Source: Adineta ricciae (Eukaryota > Rotifera > Eurotatoria > Adinetida > Adinetidae). From it: a DNA stretch of 64,000 nt. Shown piece by piece: positions 11,434-22,800 of the stretch; the first letter of the stretch is position 1; every line of letters begins with the position of its first letter. The notes below the pieces were generated by a model, which ran no database searches, had not been told where the DNA came from, and saw only the letters and a program-made list of their open reading frames with translations. A program made the translations under genes and the position numbers. The stretch lies in contig CAJNOJ010000082.1 in the NCBI GenBank assembly GCA_905250025.1, positions 248,001-312,000 of the forward strand, given 5' to 3'.

Positions 11434-13088
11434 TTAGCCTTTTATTCGTTGCTGCAGTTGTACTGGAACTTGTTTGGGAGATATTGTCACTAGTTCAACC
11501 AGTTCTAAATCATCATCATTCTTGACTGTTGTTGGTAGTACTGTGAACTTCTGCAGAAGTCTAATGATCGTTATTTTCATTTCGGTGAGTGCAAAGCGCA
11601 TTCCAATGCATTTACGTGGACCAACACCGAACGGAATCCATGCTGCGGCATGTCGTTTCGTGGCAAATCTTTCTGGATAGAATGTTTTTGTGTCTACGGG
11701 TCCCCATAGCTCATTATCAAAATGTAAACTGTACATATCCAATGTAACTTTCGTTCCGGGATGTATTTGACCTAATCCTGGCAAGTCAATCGGTTCGGAA
11801 CATTCTCGATTGATAATGATAGATGTAATGGGATACATCCGTAGTGTTTCTTGAATGAACCATTCGAGATAGTTCATTTTATGAATAACTTCATAATCCA
11901 AATCATAGCGATCTTCGAGATAATAATCAATGTGGTCTTGTAATTTCTTCTGCTCTTCGGGATGTGTTGCTAATACATGTGTGATATAAGCAAGAGCTGT
12001 GCTGGCTGTTTCATATCCAGCGATCATGAATAGATAAATGTTTTGCTTGACTTCATCGATCGATAGAACTCGTTCAGATGCGCTATGCTAAAAAACACAA
12101 ACGTTTCGCCTTGAAATATATCTTGTCAATGTACTACCTGATGTATTTCACGGAATTCCGTGTCAAGTGTCGCGTCAAGCATCAATTGTAACAAATCAGG
12201 CGATTTGATGATGTTCTCATTATAATCACTCTTACTCTTCTGACATGTTAACGCTTTTTCAATAAAATAACTAACATTATTCTTTAACCATTCATTTGGA
12301 TCATCATCAATTAATTTTTCGCCCATGGGTAATAAACAGCGCAATTGCGTCTTGATGCTATTCATCCAGCAATGTATACGCAGCCAGATTGGCTGTAATT
12401 CTGGAATGAATATGGCCAATATAGTTGCTAAATAAGTCGAATTTTCTCTTGCGAAGACATCTTGAGAACGTTTCAAATAAGGATCATTTGGATCATTTTG
12501 CATATTGGTTTCAATGCCGAAGCAACATCGCCAAATGAGATCCATTGTTAACGATTTGTATGATTTGTAAATGTCAAAACCTTCGTCGGATGTTTTCATA
12601 CTTTCTTCCAATTTCATCAGTAATTTTTGCACACAACTTTCGATAAGTGGTAACATACGTTTCATTTTGAGCTGTGAAAACGTCGGAGCGATAATTGCGT
12701 GTTGACGTCGCCATTGATCACCGGTTGCACTGAATAGATGAACGCCTTTTGTTGTTCGACGATCTTCCAATGGAAATTGACGACGTGAATGAAATTTCGA
12801 GAAATGATTGATGAAAATTTCATGGAGAATATCGGGATCAGACACAACAAGTACCGGAGTGTGACCTTCGAAGTAACCGTAAATATGACCGAATTGCTGA
12901 GTCCAATTGTGAATGGACATGGAGATACGTTTTGTTCGAATGAAATCTGCCAGATTACCGAGCAGAAACGTTGGCCGTGGGCCCTTGATACCGAGTTGTT
13001 CAAAAAATGAATAACATCGATAGATATGAAGCAGATAGATCAGCAATAAACAGATAAAGATACTCAAAAGAAAAATAAACGTGAACAT
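11434..13088 (-). CDS. Cytochrome P450, CYP3/CYP4-like microsomal monooxygenase
   Basis: Two exons (13088-12138 and 12087-11434) give about 534 residues, normal for a microsomal P450. A hydrophobic N-terminal anchor (MFTFIFLLSIFICLLLIYLL) precedes the proline hinge (GIKGPRPTFLLGN). Hallmarks in order: C-helix W-R-R-Q-H, I-helix AGYETAST, K-helix ETLR (ExxR), YPERF (PERF motif) and the heme loop FGVGPRKCIG with the axial Cys. The pattern fits the animal CYP3 clan best, judged by the AGYET and heme loops, but CYP4 cannot be excluded by eye. The expected role is oxidation of lipophilic endogenous or foreign compounds at the ER membrane with P450 reductase. The intron is 50 bases, phase 0. No damaging change is seen. 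Confidence 0.93.
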
Positions 13089-14317
13089 CGATACTGTTCA
13101 GTTAGGTTGAAAAAGATCAAAGAAATGACAATCTGAAATTAGATAATATTGACATCATATTTATCAAAATTCTATGCAAACCAGGAATATATGCAGTAAG
13201 TCAGTGATATTGCTAATCTGAACACTTCCAAATTGTCTGCCACGAAACCAGAAGAACTGAACAAGCAGACTATTCTCATTATTGACAAATGCCTTCGTAG
13301 GGAAAAACCATGATTTCTAAATGGACATGTCGGCTTATTTCATAATTTACTGGCGAATCCCGACAATAACTTTGATACACTATGTAAACCTGTAAAAGCA
13401 TGACTTTGGCGACTATTACATTTCTCTCTCTCTCTCTATCTGTCTTTATGCTTTTATTAAGTATTTTTAAATAGAAGGAAGACACAAGTAGGTAGTGAAA
13501 AATAAAATACCTTACGCGTACGCATTTCCGCTATAGTTAAATGTATTTTTGACTGCATGACGCAAAGGAGAAAATAGCAGACGGGAAAACGAGAACAAAT
13601 TAAAATATGATTTTTTTTTATACTAAAATACTCCTACACGAACCTGCGTGAAAAGCAAGTATCTATGCAATTAGGTGCCCTATTTGATTTATAATTATTA
13701 TCAATAATGTAACGTTCTTTTAGTTTGACATGGAAATTTGCTGGAATGAGTAATTCGGCGCAAGTCGCGTATTATCGATGTTCAGCGTGCGAAGAACACT
13801 TAGATATTGAGAGGTGTGCTCAATGGTGTTTCTTCTTTTTTAAATAGAGATTTAAAGTATTTAGACTTAAGCTTGAGACATCGACGTCATCATTAGTCGA
13901 TTTTAGAAAATATAAAAAAAGATTGATAATATATCCGGTGGAGATATAAACAAAAACAGTTTTTTTTTCATTTATTTTCCATTGTAAGGTGTGCGTTAGT
14001 GGAAATAATTATTCACGTCAAATAAATCGCTTCTGAGCATTGAATTTCTTTAAGACTGGTCATATTAACCTTTTAGGAAAAATATTTCCCTTTTGTTCAG
14101 GTAAATCTTTGCTTGAGTGTTCTTTTATCAGAATAGTTCTAAGTAGATTTATTTTTCTGGATTAAATCAAAACAAATGTATAGACAACAAAGAAAAAGGC
14201 ACAAGTACTTTTATGGATAGTTAATGTCTGTTGAAAGGGCAAGAGAACAGAAGAAGACAAGTTGTCTGTTTCTTCATGAATCTGTTGCTCAACACTATGG
14301 AAAAAGAACAGAATCTT
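13089..14317. other. Intergenic
   Basis: About 1.2 kb without a supported gene. It includes a short (CT)n run near 13424-13438 and T-rich tracts near 13610 and 13960. Nothing else is identified. Confidence 0.5.
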
Positions 14318-15085
14318 TCACATGACGCGACAATGTTTGCCATGATGTTGATGAAGTCGTCGCCGTGCTTGTAATGCTGCTTGTTTAGCAACAGTGTCTT
14401 CCACGGTTTCTAACATTCGGCAAACTTCTCTGAACAACAAGACTAAATGCCAATGGTATTTCGCTGAACATTGAATTGTATTAGCTTTGAAGTTCTTCTT
14501 TACATATTGTTGTATATCACGTGAATTCGTTAGTGTTATATTAGAAAAGCGCAGATCTGTTGAAATTGAATCGACTTTATTTGCTACAACAATCACAGGC
14601 ACATAAGTTTTCGTTGAGATTTGTTGTTGTTGTTCTTCATCGTCACCACCAGTCAGATCCGCGAGGATTTGAGATTGATGATGCGAATGCGAATGAGAAT
14701 GATGGTGGTGATGATGATGATAATGATAATGATTGTGACCAAGACGAACGCGAGCTATTTCACGGTAGATATGTTTGATGTAATTAAATGTTTCTTCACG
14801 ATTAATATCAAAAACTAATAGAAATAAATGAGCACGACGAAAGCAGTACATGCGAACCCATTCCTGTTGAGGATCAGTATTATTTGTATCATCAAATCGT
14901 GGAGTATCAATAATACGAATATGAAATAATCGATGGCCATTAAACAACGATGTGAAATGATATGAAGCTAAATTGGTTTCGGAGTACACGTTAGAAAAAT
15001 CATTGTATAACCATTGACGAATAATAGCTGTTTTCCCGACAGATTTATCACCAAGAACAGCAATTTGTATCGGCTGATCACACAT
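14318..15085 (-). CDS. Ras-like small GTPase, RASL10-type, with histidine-rich insertion
   Basis: A single-exon gene of 255 residues. The G1 P-loop is GDKSVGKT (about residues 12-19). The switch II position reads DTPRFDD instead of DTAGQE. G4 is ANKVD and G5 is CSAK. The combination of FNGHRLF, QQEW, the degenerate switch II and CSAKYHWHLVLLF is characteristic of RASL10A/B, a Ras subgroup lacking the canonical catalytic Gln. It ends CRVM, a plausible CaaX prenylation box after basic residues. Two additions are unusual: a histidine/serine-rich segment (about residues 117-136) and a glutamine/acidic stretch between G3 and G4. The low-Gln switch II suggests weak intrinsic GTPase activity (inference). 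A splice acceptor lies 15 bases before the ATG although the coding region itself has no intron. Confidence 0.88.
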   Translation of the reverse strand: MCDQPIQIAVLGDKSVGKTAIIRQWLYNDFSNVYSETNLASYHFTSLFNGHRLFHIRIIDTPRFDDTNNTDPQQEWVRMYCFRRAHLFLLVFDINREETFNYIKHIYREIARVRLGHNHYHYHHHHHHHSHSHSHHQSQILADLTGGDDEEQQQQISTKTYVPVIVVANKVDSISTDLRFSNITLTNSRDIQQYVKKNFKANTIQCSAKYHWHLVLLFREVCRMLETVEDTVAKQAALQARRRLHQHHGKHCRVM

Positions 15086-16615
15086 ACTATTCTATATTAT
15101 CTAAAAAGCAAACTGAGCACTTTGAATAGCTTCTTCTGACATGTGATTAATATTCCAAGATGAAAATATTTCTGTTGAACTTATGGTTTTTTGCCCCAAG
15201 AGAAGTGTTTTCATGCCCGTAAGGCATCATCGTCTAAAAATAATTTCAATGATTGTCATGAAATAATCGACGATCAAGTTTATTTGTTGTTTTTCTCGTC
15301 TATAGTGTATTCTCCATTGAGAGAACAAAGAGAAGAAGACGAAGCGGCATTCCAAAAAAAGAAGAAGAAGAAAACCTTGCTGGATCTCCCTATTAAAAAA
15401 AAAGAAAGTCATTTTTCTCCAGTTGTTTCTTCTTCGTTATTTCTTATTCTTTCTTTTTCCTCGGTTTTTGTCTCAGTTTCCGCATAGGCTCTCGACTAAA
15501 CAAGTACTAGCCTTGAAAGCACATATACATGCATGCACCGCAAAAGAAATGTTCATCTGGAAGAGGGAGAGGAAAAGAACTTGGATGACATGCAGCAAGA
15601 AACGCGAAAAGAAAATGAGCGATGAAGTCAGTCATATTGCCGCTGTCGTTGTTGTTGTTGTGTTATCTTGTTTTTCTGATGTCTCCAGCGAGCTGAACAT
15701 TAATCGAGTAATAGTCCGCAGGATTTCGATGTTTAACTAAGAAAATCTCATTCGATTACGTAGCAGAAGAGCCGTTATGTCGTCAGTACATTGCCTTTCT
15801 TACACGGGATTTTCACTGTTATTTTTATTGCTTAAATCTGTTTCTCATGGGAAATTGCAATGAAGATAAGTTCTATCTTCTCGGACGAGCTCGATTTAAT
15901 CTAGAAGACACACACACACACACATAAAAAAAAAGAAAAATCCAATCTTCTTTTCTGTTCTTTCTTTTATTGACATTTAGGATTATTCGACGTCCTACTA
16001 GCAACCTATTATACGAAGATTGAATTGATCATTTGTCTCCATTGAATTTCGCGTCTGTGTTTTCCCGAATGACTTATTATAGAGAAAGTTAAAAGAACAA
16101 TATTGCTTTCTTAGACAAAAGACTTACGTCTCTACCTTCTAATCTATCGACGCATCGAACGGCGCAATATAAATATTAATGTTTGAAAATCTATCCGATG
16201 TGGAATAGGAGAGACGATAAAAGTTCTACAATTTCTTTGCGGGAGACTAGGTCGAATACGTAGATTGATTAGAAAAATGAAACGTAGGCGAATGAAGGAA
16301 GTTGTAGTCACGTAAAACCAAGATCAATTCGATAACATGACAAAGTTCAGTGAATTATTGATGATGGTTAGAAAAATTAATTAGGATTTTTGTTATGTAT
16401 AATCAAATGAGATTCATTTACAGCTTATTGCTTTTATATTACATGAGATTTTATCTTTAATAAGCATTCTCGTAAATAAACAAAAGCTGATTTGTCCGTC
16501 AGATCAAATAAACAAAGTCTAAGTTGAGTTTTATTAATCAAACGCACGAGATACTGATAGAAAAGAGAAAAAAAAGGGAAAAAGAACTTCAGTTTGAGTT
16601 ATTAATGTCGATGTT
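15086..16615. other. Intergenic
   Basis: About 1.5 kb with no supported gene. It contains an (AC)n microsatellite near 15909-15924 and A-rich runs near 15350-15410. Open frames 15191-15487 and 15423-15740 overlap in different frames and are dominated by Lys/Phe/Ser runs, so they are rejected. Confidence 0.5.
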
Positions 16616-17569
16616 TTATGTCGTTACACGCAGTGGAATCACTTGATATCCTTCACCTAATAATCGAACAACGGCTGCGAGCGCGATGCAACTAATGACT
16701 GCTAAACAAGCAGCAACAATTGTTGTAAAACCTTGTCGTTGAATACGTTCGAACTTGTAACGTGCAACAACTGGATAGCAACCATTGGTGTAATAACGAT
16801 TGATCGGACTAGTGTTATTTCCAAACATGTCAACGCAGAGATTATCAGCGGAGAGATATTTTTTATTACAGCAACTGATAGGTAATAAGACAGGAAGATT
16901 TGATGCGGCAGAATTTCGTTGAGTCGATGTTGTTCGACTTCGAGCACCTCCGCCGCTACCACCAGATGATGATGACGAAGGATTTAATGACCCAAATGAT
17001 GACTGTTGTCGACTGCGATAATCATCAATTGGATCAGCTAGTCCGCAACATCGATATTGTTTTTCTAGTCTTGCCATTTTATTGGTGTTATCTACAATAA
17101 GAGTATTTCCAACTCCATAACTGAATCGAGTTTCATCTAATTCTTTGACAATCGTATTATTGATCGATGCGGGTAATTGTCCACTTGTTAGTGCTAAAAA
17201 TGACCAAATACTGAATGCAATCAGACCGAGTGAACAAACACCGATCAGAACAGCCGCTAGAACAGCTAACGTTTTGTTCACTTTCACGATTCCCACACTA
17301 ATGATAATGAATGTAACAAGTGAAAGCAAGCCAAAGAAAAGTAGCAATGCTCCCGTTATATGCAGAGGATGTTGACCGATATCAACAAAATATCGAAGTC
17401 GCCCGAAAGCGATTCCGCCATGGAGAATTAGTATGGTACTAACAGCAATCGTACCGGAGAGAGCAACTACTAATGCAATACGAAATAGCGTACGTCTTGC
17501 TGGTGTAGATGTCGCATTCATGGAAGTGATTGTAACGGGTCCAGATTTCATTGTTCGTATGTAAAACAA
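16616..17569 (-). CDS. Divergent tetraspanin-like four-TM protein
   Basis: An intronless frame of 317 residues (start 17569; an in-frame ATG at 17551 is an alternative). It has four hydrophobic segments at about residues 28-52, 68-95, 98-128 and 280-305. Three TMs come first, then a large extracellular loop, then the last TM, as in tetraspanins. The loop has the hallmark CCG (YRCCGL), a second Cys pair (PISCCNKK) and a later GCYPVV, giving a cysteine pattern compatible with EC2 disulphides. A Ser/Gly/Arg-rich low-complexity insertion sits between the CCG and the second Cys pair. Tetraspanins organise membrane microdomains and partner proteins. Divergence from named families prevents orthologue assignment. 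Confidence 0.8.
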   Translation of the reverse strand: MFYIRTMKSGPVTITSMNATSTPARRTLFRIALVVALSGTIAVSTILILHGGIAFGRLRYFVDIGQHPLHITGALLLFFGLLSLVTFIIISVGIVKVNKTLAVLAAVLIGVCSLGLIAFSIWSFLALTSGQLPASINNTIVKELDETRFSYGVGNTLIVDNTNKMARLEKQYRCCGLADPIDDYRSRQQSSFGSLNPSSSSSGGSGGGARSRTTSTQRNSAASNLPVLLPISCCNKKYLSADNLCVDMFGNNTSPINRYYTNGCYPVVARYKFERIQRQGFTTIVAACLAVISCIALAAVVRLLGEGYQVIPLRVTT

Positions 17570-19012
17570 ACGAGATCGAATGAATGAATGAATGAAGACA
17601 AATTTCCAGTTAGTAATTTCGCTTTTCTCCTGTTTGATTCGCCTTGAAAGTAAGCAAACGAAGGATCGATAATGATCAATCGGATTGTTTCTCTAATGAA
17701 TAACAGAACTTATTCAGCTCAAATTTCAAATCATAGAACATCTGTCAGTGTCTAGTTTTGCTTGAATAATATAAATAGAAAGGGAAGAAAAAGCAAACTT
17801 TTGAGGTCGATCAATATATTTTAAATGTTAATGATGTAAGAGCAATCACGTTTTTTAATACTCTTAACTAGTAATTATGATAAAAAGCTAAATTAAATAC
17901 TTTCTACAAATAAACTGTTGAACCCAGAGTTTCTTTTTATATCAGACAGATTAGTTTTCTGGAAATTAATGCCGTTATGATTAAAGTCATAAATAGACAT
18001 AATAATTTCACCGTACGTTTCGATGAATACTAACAACAATGGACATGGCACAAACGAATGAACTACAAGTGCTTTTATCCCAAACAGATCGAGAATCTCC
18101 TCCCGATAACGTCAGTAGTTTTCATCTTTTGTCGACATGATGTACAGAATAGACTTTACGTCATCAGAATGAACTCAGCGATTCGAACATGACGCATGTA
18201 TCTGCTGGTTGGTTATATACATAGTATATGACCGCACAGAATTGAAACTGTAATTAAAAAAGATTCTCATCCCAACCAGATATCCTGTCTTAAGGGAAAT
18301 TACTTATTTTTTGACAGTTCATCCTATATTGTCTCAACGACTATTGACGCAGTTACAAGTATAATTAAGATCAGATAGTGTCTACGTCATACTATATTGA
18401 TCGTCTTACAGAATTAAATCAATTTTGTACGCTATTTTGGTGTTAGAAAGTGAAGTACACAAGTATTTAAGATTAACCTGTTCATACACTCGATAAAGAA
18501 CCGTGGGTTGGAGAATTCGCAATTACTGACGCCTCTTCAATCTGATAAATGACTCGTAACATATGTCGGTCATTAATATGATCTTGAGCATAAATTGATC
18601 CAATAATTTAATTATGTTTGAAGCCAATAGTTCGCACAATCTGATGGGTTTGATTATTAGGATAATGTTCCATGATAATAAAATATTTTTGATAGGACCT
18701 GTCTTGATAATGAATTATTAATATTGAAGAGAAATCAAATCTGTATATATCAGACATCTCAATTGGCCGCACACGGACGACAAAACTGGAAAAGTTTTCA
18801 GTTCGTTAGATGTCGCTCTAATGCGCCCATATTCACACTACTGAATATTTATTCAGCCAATAATATGTGGATTGTTTGGAATAACATTCATAAACTACCA
18901 AGCGCTGTGGTCTGTGTAAGAAGAAATTATCGTTTATTTTTGGTAGTTCGAAACGACAATTTTCATTGCATCAGCGATCGAATTGTCCCATTTCAGATTT
19001 GTAAAATACATC
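17570..19012. other. Intergenic between divergent tetraspanin and IF1
   Basis: About 1.4 kb of AT-rich DNA. It must contain both promoters. An open frame from 18724 overlaps the first IF1 exon in another frame and is a shadow. No other gene or RNA is recognised. Confidence 0.5.
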
Positions 19013-19524
19013 ATGTATCGTGCGCTAACTTCATCGAGTCAAACACTTGCTCAGCGAGTAGTTCGTTCGACATTGACTTTTACTCGGTATAATGAATAAT
19101 GCGAGTTTATTTTCAACGTATTTTTTGTGATAATTTTAGTTTATCAAGTACTGACCCAGAAGCTGGTTCCGTCAGGTGTGTGGTCAATGATTAGCATAAA
19201 ATACAGTTCTAATAGTTTCCTTTCTCGTTAATAGTGGTCAAGACGCCTTCAATAAGAGAGAAAAAGCAGAAGAATCACGATGGGCTCGTCGTTTCGTAAG
19301 ATTTTTTGTGCAAATTGCAAGATTGTGTTGGAATATTTTGTGTATAGGAAGCCGAACAAGCTGAAAAGTATCGTAGTAGTAAAGGCGCTCAAAGCGGTGG
19401 TCAGAAGCAAGCAGGTAGACAAAGTCCTGCCGGTGGTTCGAACCAACAACGTCTAGCTGAACTCGAAGCTGAAAAACGCCGAATTGATCAAGAAATTGCT
19501 GATCTCAAACGTCAAAAACGTTAA
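19013..19524 (+). CDS. ATP5IF1: Mitochondrial F1F0-ATPase inhibitor IF1
   Basis: Four exons (19013-19086, 19140-19175, 19235-19295, 19348-19524) join to 115 residues. The first about 25 residues are Arg/Ser/Thr-rich with no acidic residue (MYRALTSSSQTLAQRVVRST), a mitochondrial presequence. The core GSV-SGQDAF-NKREKAEESR matches the minimal inhibitory region of IF1 (GSxRxxGGAFxKREQAEEER), which enters the F1 catalytic interface and blocks ATP hydrolysis when the matrix acidifies. A Gln/Gly/Ser-rich linker and a charged C-terminal coiled coil (LAELEAEKRRIDQEIADL) for dimerisation follow. The GG before the AF is not conserved. The gene converges on ArgRS with about 315 bases between stops. Confidence 0.88.
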
Positions 19525-19839
19525 ATAATGACTTTCATTGGACCAATTCTTTCTTTTGTCCCACACGAATACCAATGCCTCTCCATTTTCGATTTTATCA
19601 TGTAATTAGAGTTCATAGGATGTCTTAGTTGTCCTTTATCTTTAAGCTTGCATCAATAAATACTAACGACTTCTTCGTCTAATCAAAATCGAACGCTAAT
19701 CATCATACCGATCGATATGAAATGAAAGAATTCATTTGAATAACATGTTTCTTGTGTGTTTTTTTATTTTCTTTTGAGAAAGAAAAAATATCGATGAAAT
19801 TCTCAATATAAAGCAAAAAACCGGAATCAATCATGAGAA
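19525..19839. other. Convergent 3' spacer
   Basis: Space between the IF1 stop and the ArgRS stop. An AATAAA at 19654 suits the IF1 polyadenylation signal. Nothing else is seen. Confidence 0.5.
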
Positions 19840-22800
19840 TTACATTCGATCTAACGGTTGGATGCCTAAAATTTCAAAACATTTGCCCAATACATTGGCC
19901 GTTGCTTCGCAAAGAAGGATTCGTCGATAGTTAATTCGGACTTCGCCCGTTGTTTTATCCTTTTCCACACAATAGCATCGATCGTAGAAGTCGGTAAATG
20001 CTGTGGCTAATTGATACATATATTCGCAGAGACCATGCATCAATAATTCATCGATGACTCGAGTGAAGATATCGGGATATTTNCTTTTTTGCAATTGTTC
20101 TTGATGACATAAATCAAGAACTTATTTAAGAAAAAGATCTATTAAAAGCCGAAATGAAATCAAACTAATGAAGGAACCGTCGCAGGTGATTTAGCCCATT
20201 AGACATCACTTTTTCACGGTAGATGTAAGTGGACGGGTCTAGGACAGTTGCTCGCAGAATAAACTATTATTAGAATTATGAATGAAATAATGGAATCATG
20301 ACTAGTTAAGTAAATCAGAAAGATATTGACTGGATTCAGTGAAAAAAGGATTTTTAAAAGTCTCATATCTCGGTCATAATGATTTGGTAACAAGAATGAT
20401 TTGAAAGTTGCACTACTCGAGTAAGGCTGTAAACTCAGAGGGATCCGTTGATAGACATGTTCTTCCACAGTTCGATGCACAACTGATTACGCTAAAGTAG
20501 TGACTACGACCAATCTACATATGTCTGTGATCTGAGTAAAACTCAGTCGATCAATACAGCTTCAGTGAGCTTATTGCCATCAGAATAACTGGTGCCACAG
20601 GATTAGTGAGACTGTATCAGCTCCGTCTTCTATCCATGCTACGCATAACCAGTATTAAAATTTCGTTAAAAATGTTCGCTCAGAACTCAGTCAGAATCTT
20701 ACTGATTTATTTAACTAGTCTTGATTCTATTATTTCATTCATAATTCTAATAATAGTTTATTCTGCGAGCAACTGTCCGAGCAAGTAAATGTCCTAGCAC
20801 GCAAGTGTCCTAGCGATTAAGTGTCTATTTCCCATTTGAAATTTGATTCAAATATTTGAATACGATGTGATTCTTTTAGTATTAATATATGTACACTAAT
20901 TAAACTATTTGTTATTCCAATTGAACAAATAAAAAAGAGAATTATTAGTTTCATCATTTTTATTTTTAAAAGCAAAAGCAATGATTAACATTAAATATTC
21001 AATTAATTTTTCTCACTAAAAAAACCTTATCTAAGTCGAGGTTAAACTTTAATGATTTTTTTTCAAGAAAAACAAAAAAAAAAGATTGATAAGAAAAAAA
21101 ATTACATTTTTTGTGCAAGAATTCTTATTCCTCCAACATTATTTTCATGAAAAAGTTTCACAATTGATTGATAAAAATATTTTAAACGTTGATAAAGATC
21201 TTCTCCATGTATTTCAATTAAATTCTTTTGATTCTTTTCAAATAAATCTAAATATTCAGTTATCTAATTTTTCCAATCATCTGATACATCAATAATTTTA
21301 ATAACGAGCACAGCCACCTAAATTTGATCCAATTTGTCTTATCCAACGATTTTCATTTTGATTTTTATCAAAATAATTTCATTTATTCATAGCTAAATCG
21401 AAAACATCTGTACCGTGATAATGATTTTGATCATATAGAAGTAAATCTTCATCAGATATTGGATCTTTTGATAAATGATTTGCACGTCAATTATTTCTTA
21501 ATGATATATTATTAAGACGGATTGATTGAAATATTTTCTAAACGTATCAACAAATGGCACCATCTAATCGATAATATTGGAAGATGTATCTGTGGTCGAC
21601 CAGTGATAAACTATGAGATTTATCAGTAGAAAGATCAGTGTTGTTAAATAGATATTAGCACCATCTATCAAGGAAGTTTGCGAAGAGCACCGATGGTGGT
21701 TCTTACACAAATGAGAATTTTTGTAATATTGAAAAGAAGAAGAGATTTGACTATGGGTGTATAACTAAAATAAGGTGATTGTTTCGTTTGAATTGCCAAC
21801 CATTTTCTTCCTCGTTTAACCAGCTTTGATATCCAATGGAGGGCTACAAAAATATCTTCGTTGATAGACGAATCGCTCTCCAACACGCGGCATTGGATAC
21901 AAATGCGCATCTTCACATAGAGTACAAATGCCTAACGAAAGGATTTATCGTTGTCGACTCGGCATACTCATTCACTTTTCAATGTAGTCTCGTTGTCTTT
22001 TCACCTTATTTTTCGATATAAACGAAACAATCGACAGTTCTGCATGATCGGATTTGTTTGTGTTTCCTTTAGATAGATATAGAAACTTTTTTTGTTCATT
22101 GAACAAACGATGTTTAAGCTCGTCTCATTGATTGTCGTTGTTTTGGCGGCAATTACTTTTGCCAAAGAAGATGCCGGTGGAAAGAAAANTGAGAAAACAT
22201 AATCGGAATTTCGATTGTGTGATAAATCTGCATATTTGATACAACCGTAGGCAACTGATTTTTGTGCCTTTTCAAGTTCTTCAGGTGTCAATACCTAAGA
22301 AATAGACGAACAAAAATTAATCGCTGGAAAAGCAAAAGGAAGGAATGCTCACTTCGTGTCGACCCTTTTCTTTTAATTTCTCCATTGATCTATCAACACC
22401 TTCTTTGAGTAAATCTCGTAAACGAATCGCTTCGCCCTCTCGTGTTTTCAATTTCTTTCTAAAAAAGAAAATGAAAATACTAATGACTTCCTCTTCCATC
22501 TCATTCATACCCATTTTCACCAAGTACAACACCGAATCCCATGTGATCAATTCGAGTATTCTTTCCTTCAGTCCATCCCGCCAATTTCGCTCCAGCAAAT
22601 ACTGATTGCATATGTAAAGCCTATTCACAACAATAAACTTAAGTCTTATCTTTCAACAACAACAATTCTTACTTGTCCCAAATCGATGACATAGATTATC
22701 CAATCAGCATTTTCTTCTTGAAGGCGTTGTTTAATTGTTGCCATATCACTTGTATCGTAGGTATAGCTTCCATCAGATTTAACGATTGTCATTGGTACTT

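Larger units (their letters stand above)
20084..22188. other. 2.1 kb foreign segment inside the ArgRS gene, bounded by single N bases
   Basis: At 22189 the ArgRS frame (reading minus, ending DYVFS) meets an N, and the next bases are the reverse complement of a signal-peptide exon. At 20083 another N precedes the C-terminal ArgRS exon. Between them lie the inverted-repeat element, an AT-rich decayed fragment and the orphan exon. The missing exon sequence between the flanks does not occur here. It is probably a misplaced contig or scaffolding join, but a real insertion into a degenerate duplicate is possible. Confidence 0.65.

Noticed and set aside
15191-15740. Two overlapping open frames with Lys, Phe and Ser runs
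   Set aside because: Low complexity, no domain, no splice context; probably chance frames in an AT-rich spacer.
20606-20788. Small hydrophobic protein (also apparent at 20214-20480 on the other strand)
   Set aside because: Both are translations of the same inverted-repeat arm, so they reflect the repeat and not a gene.
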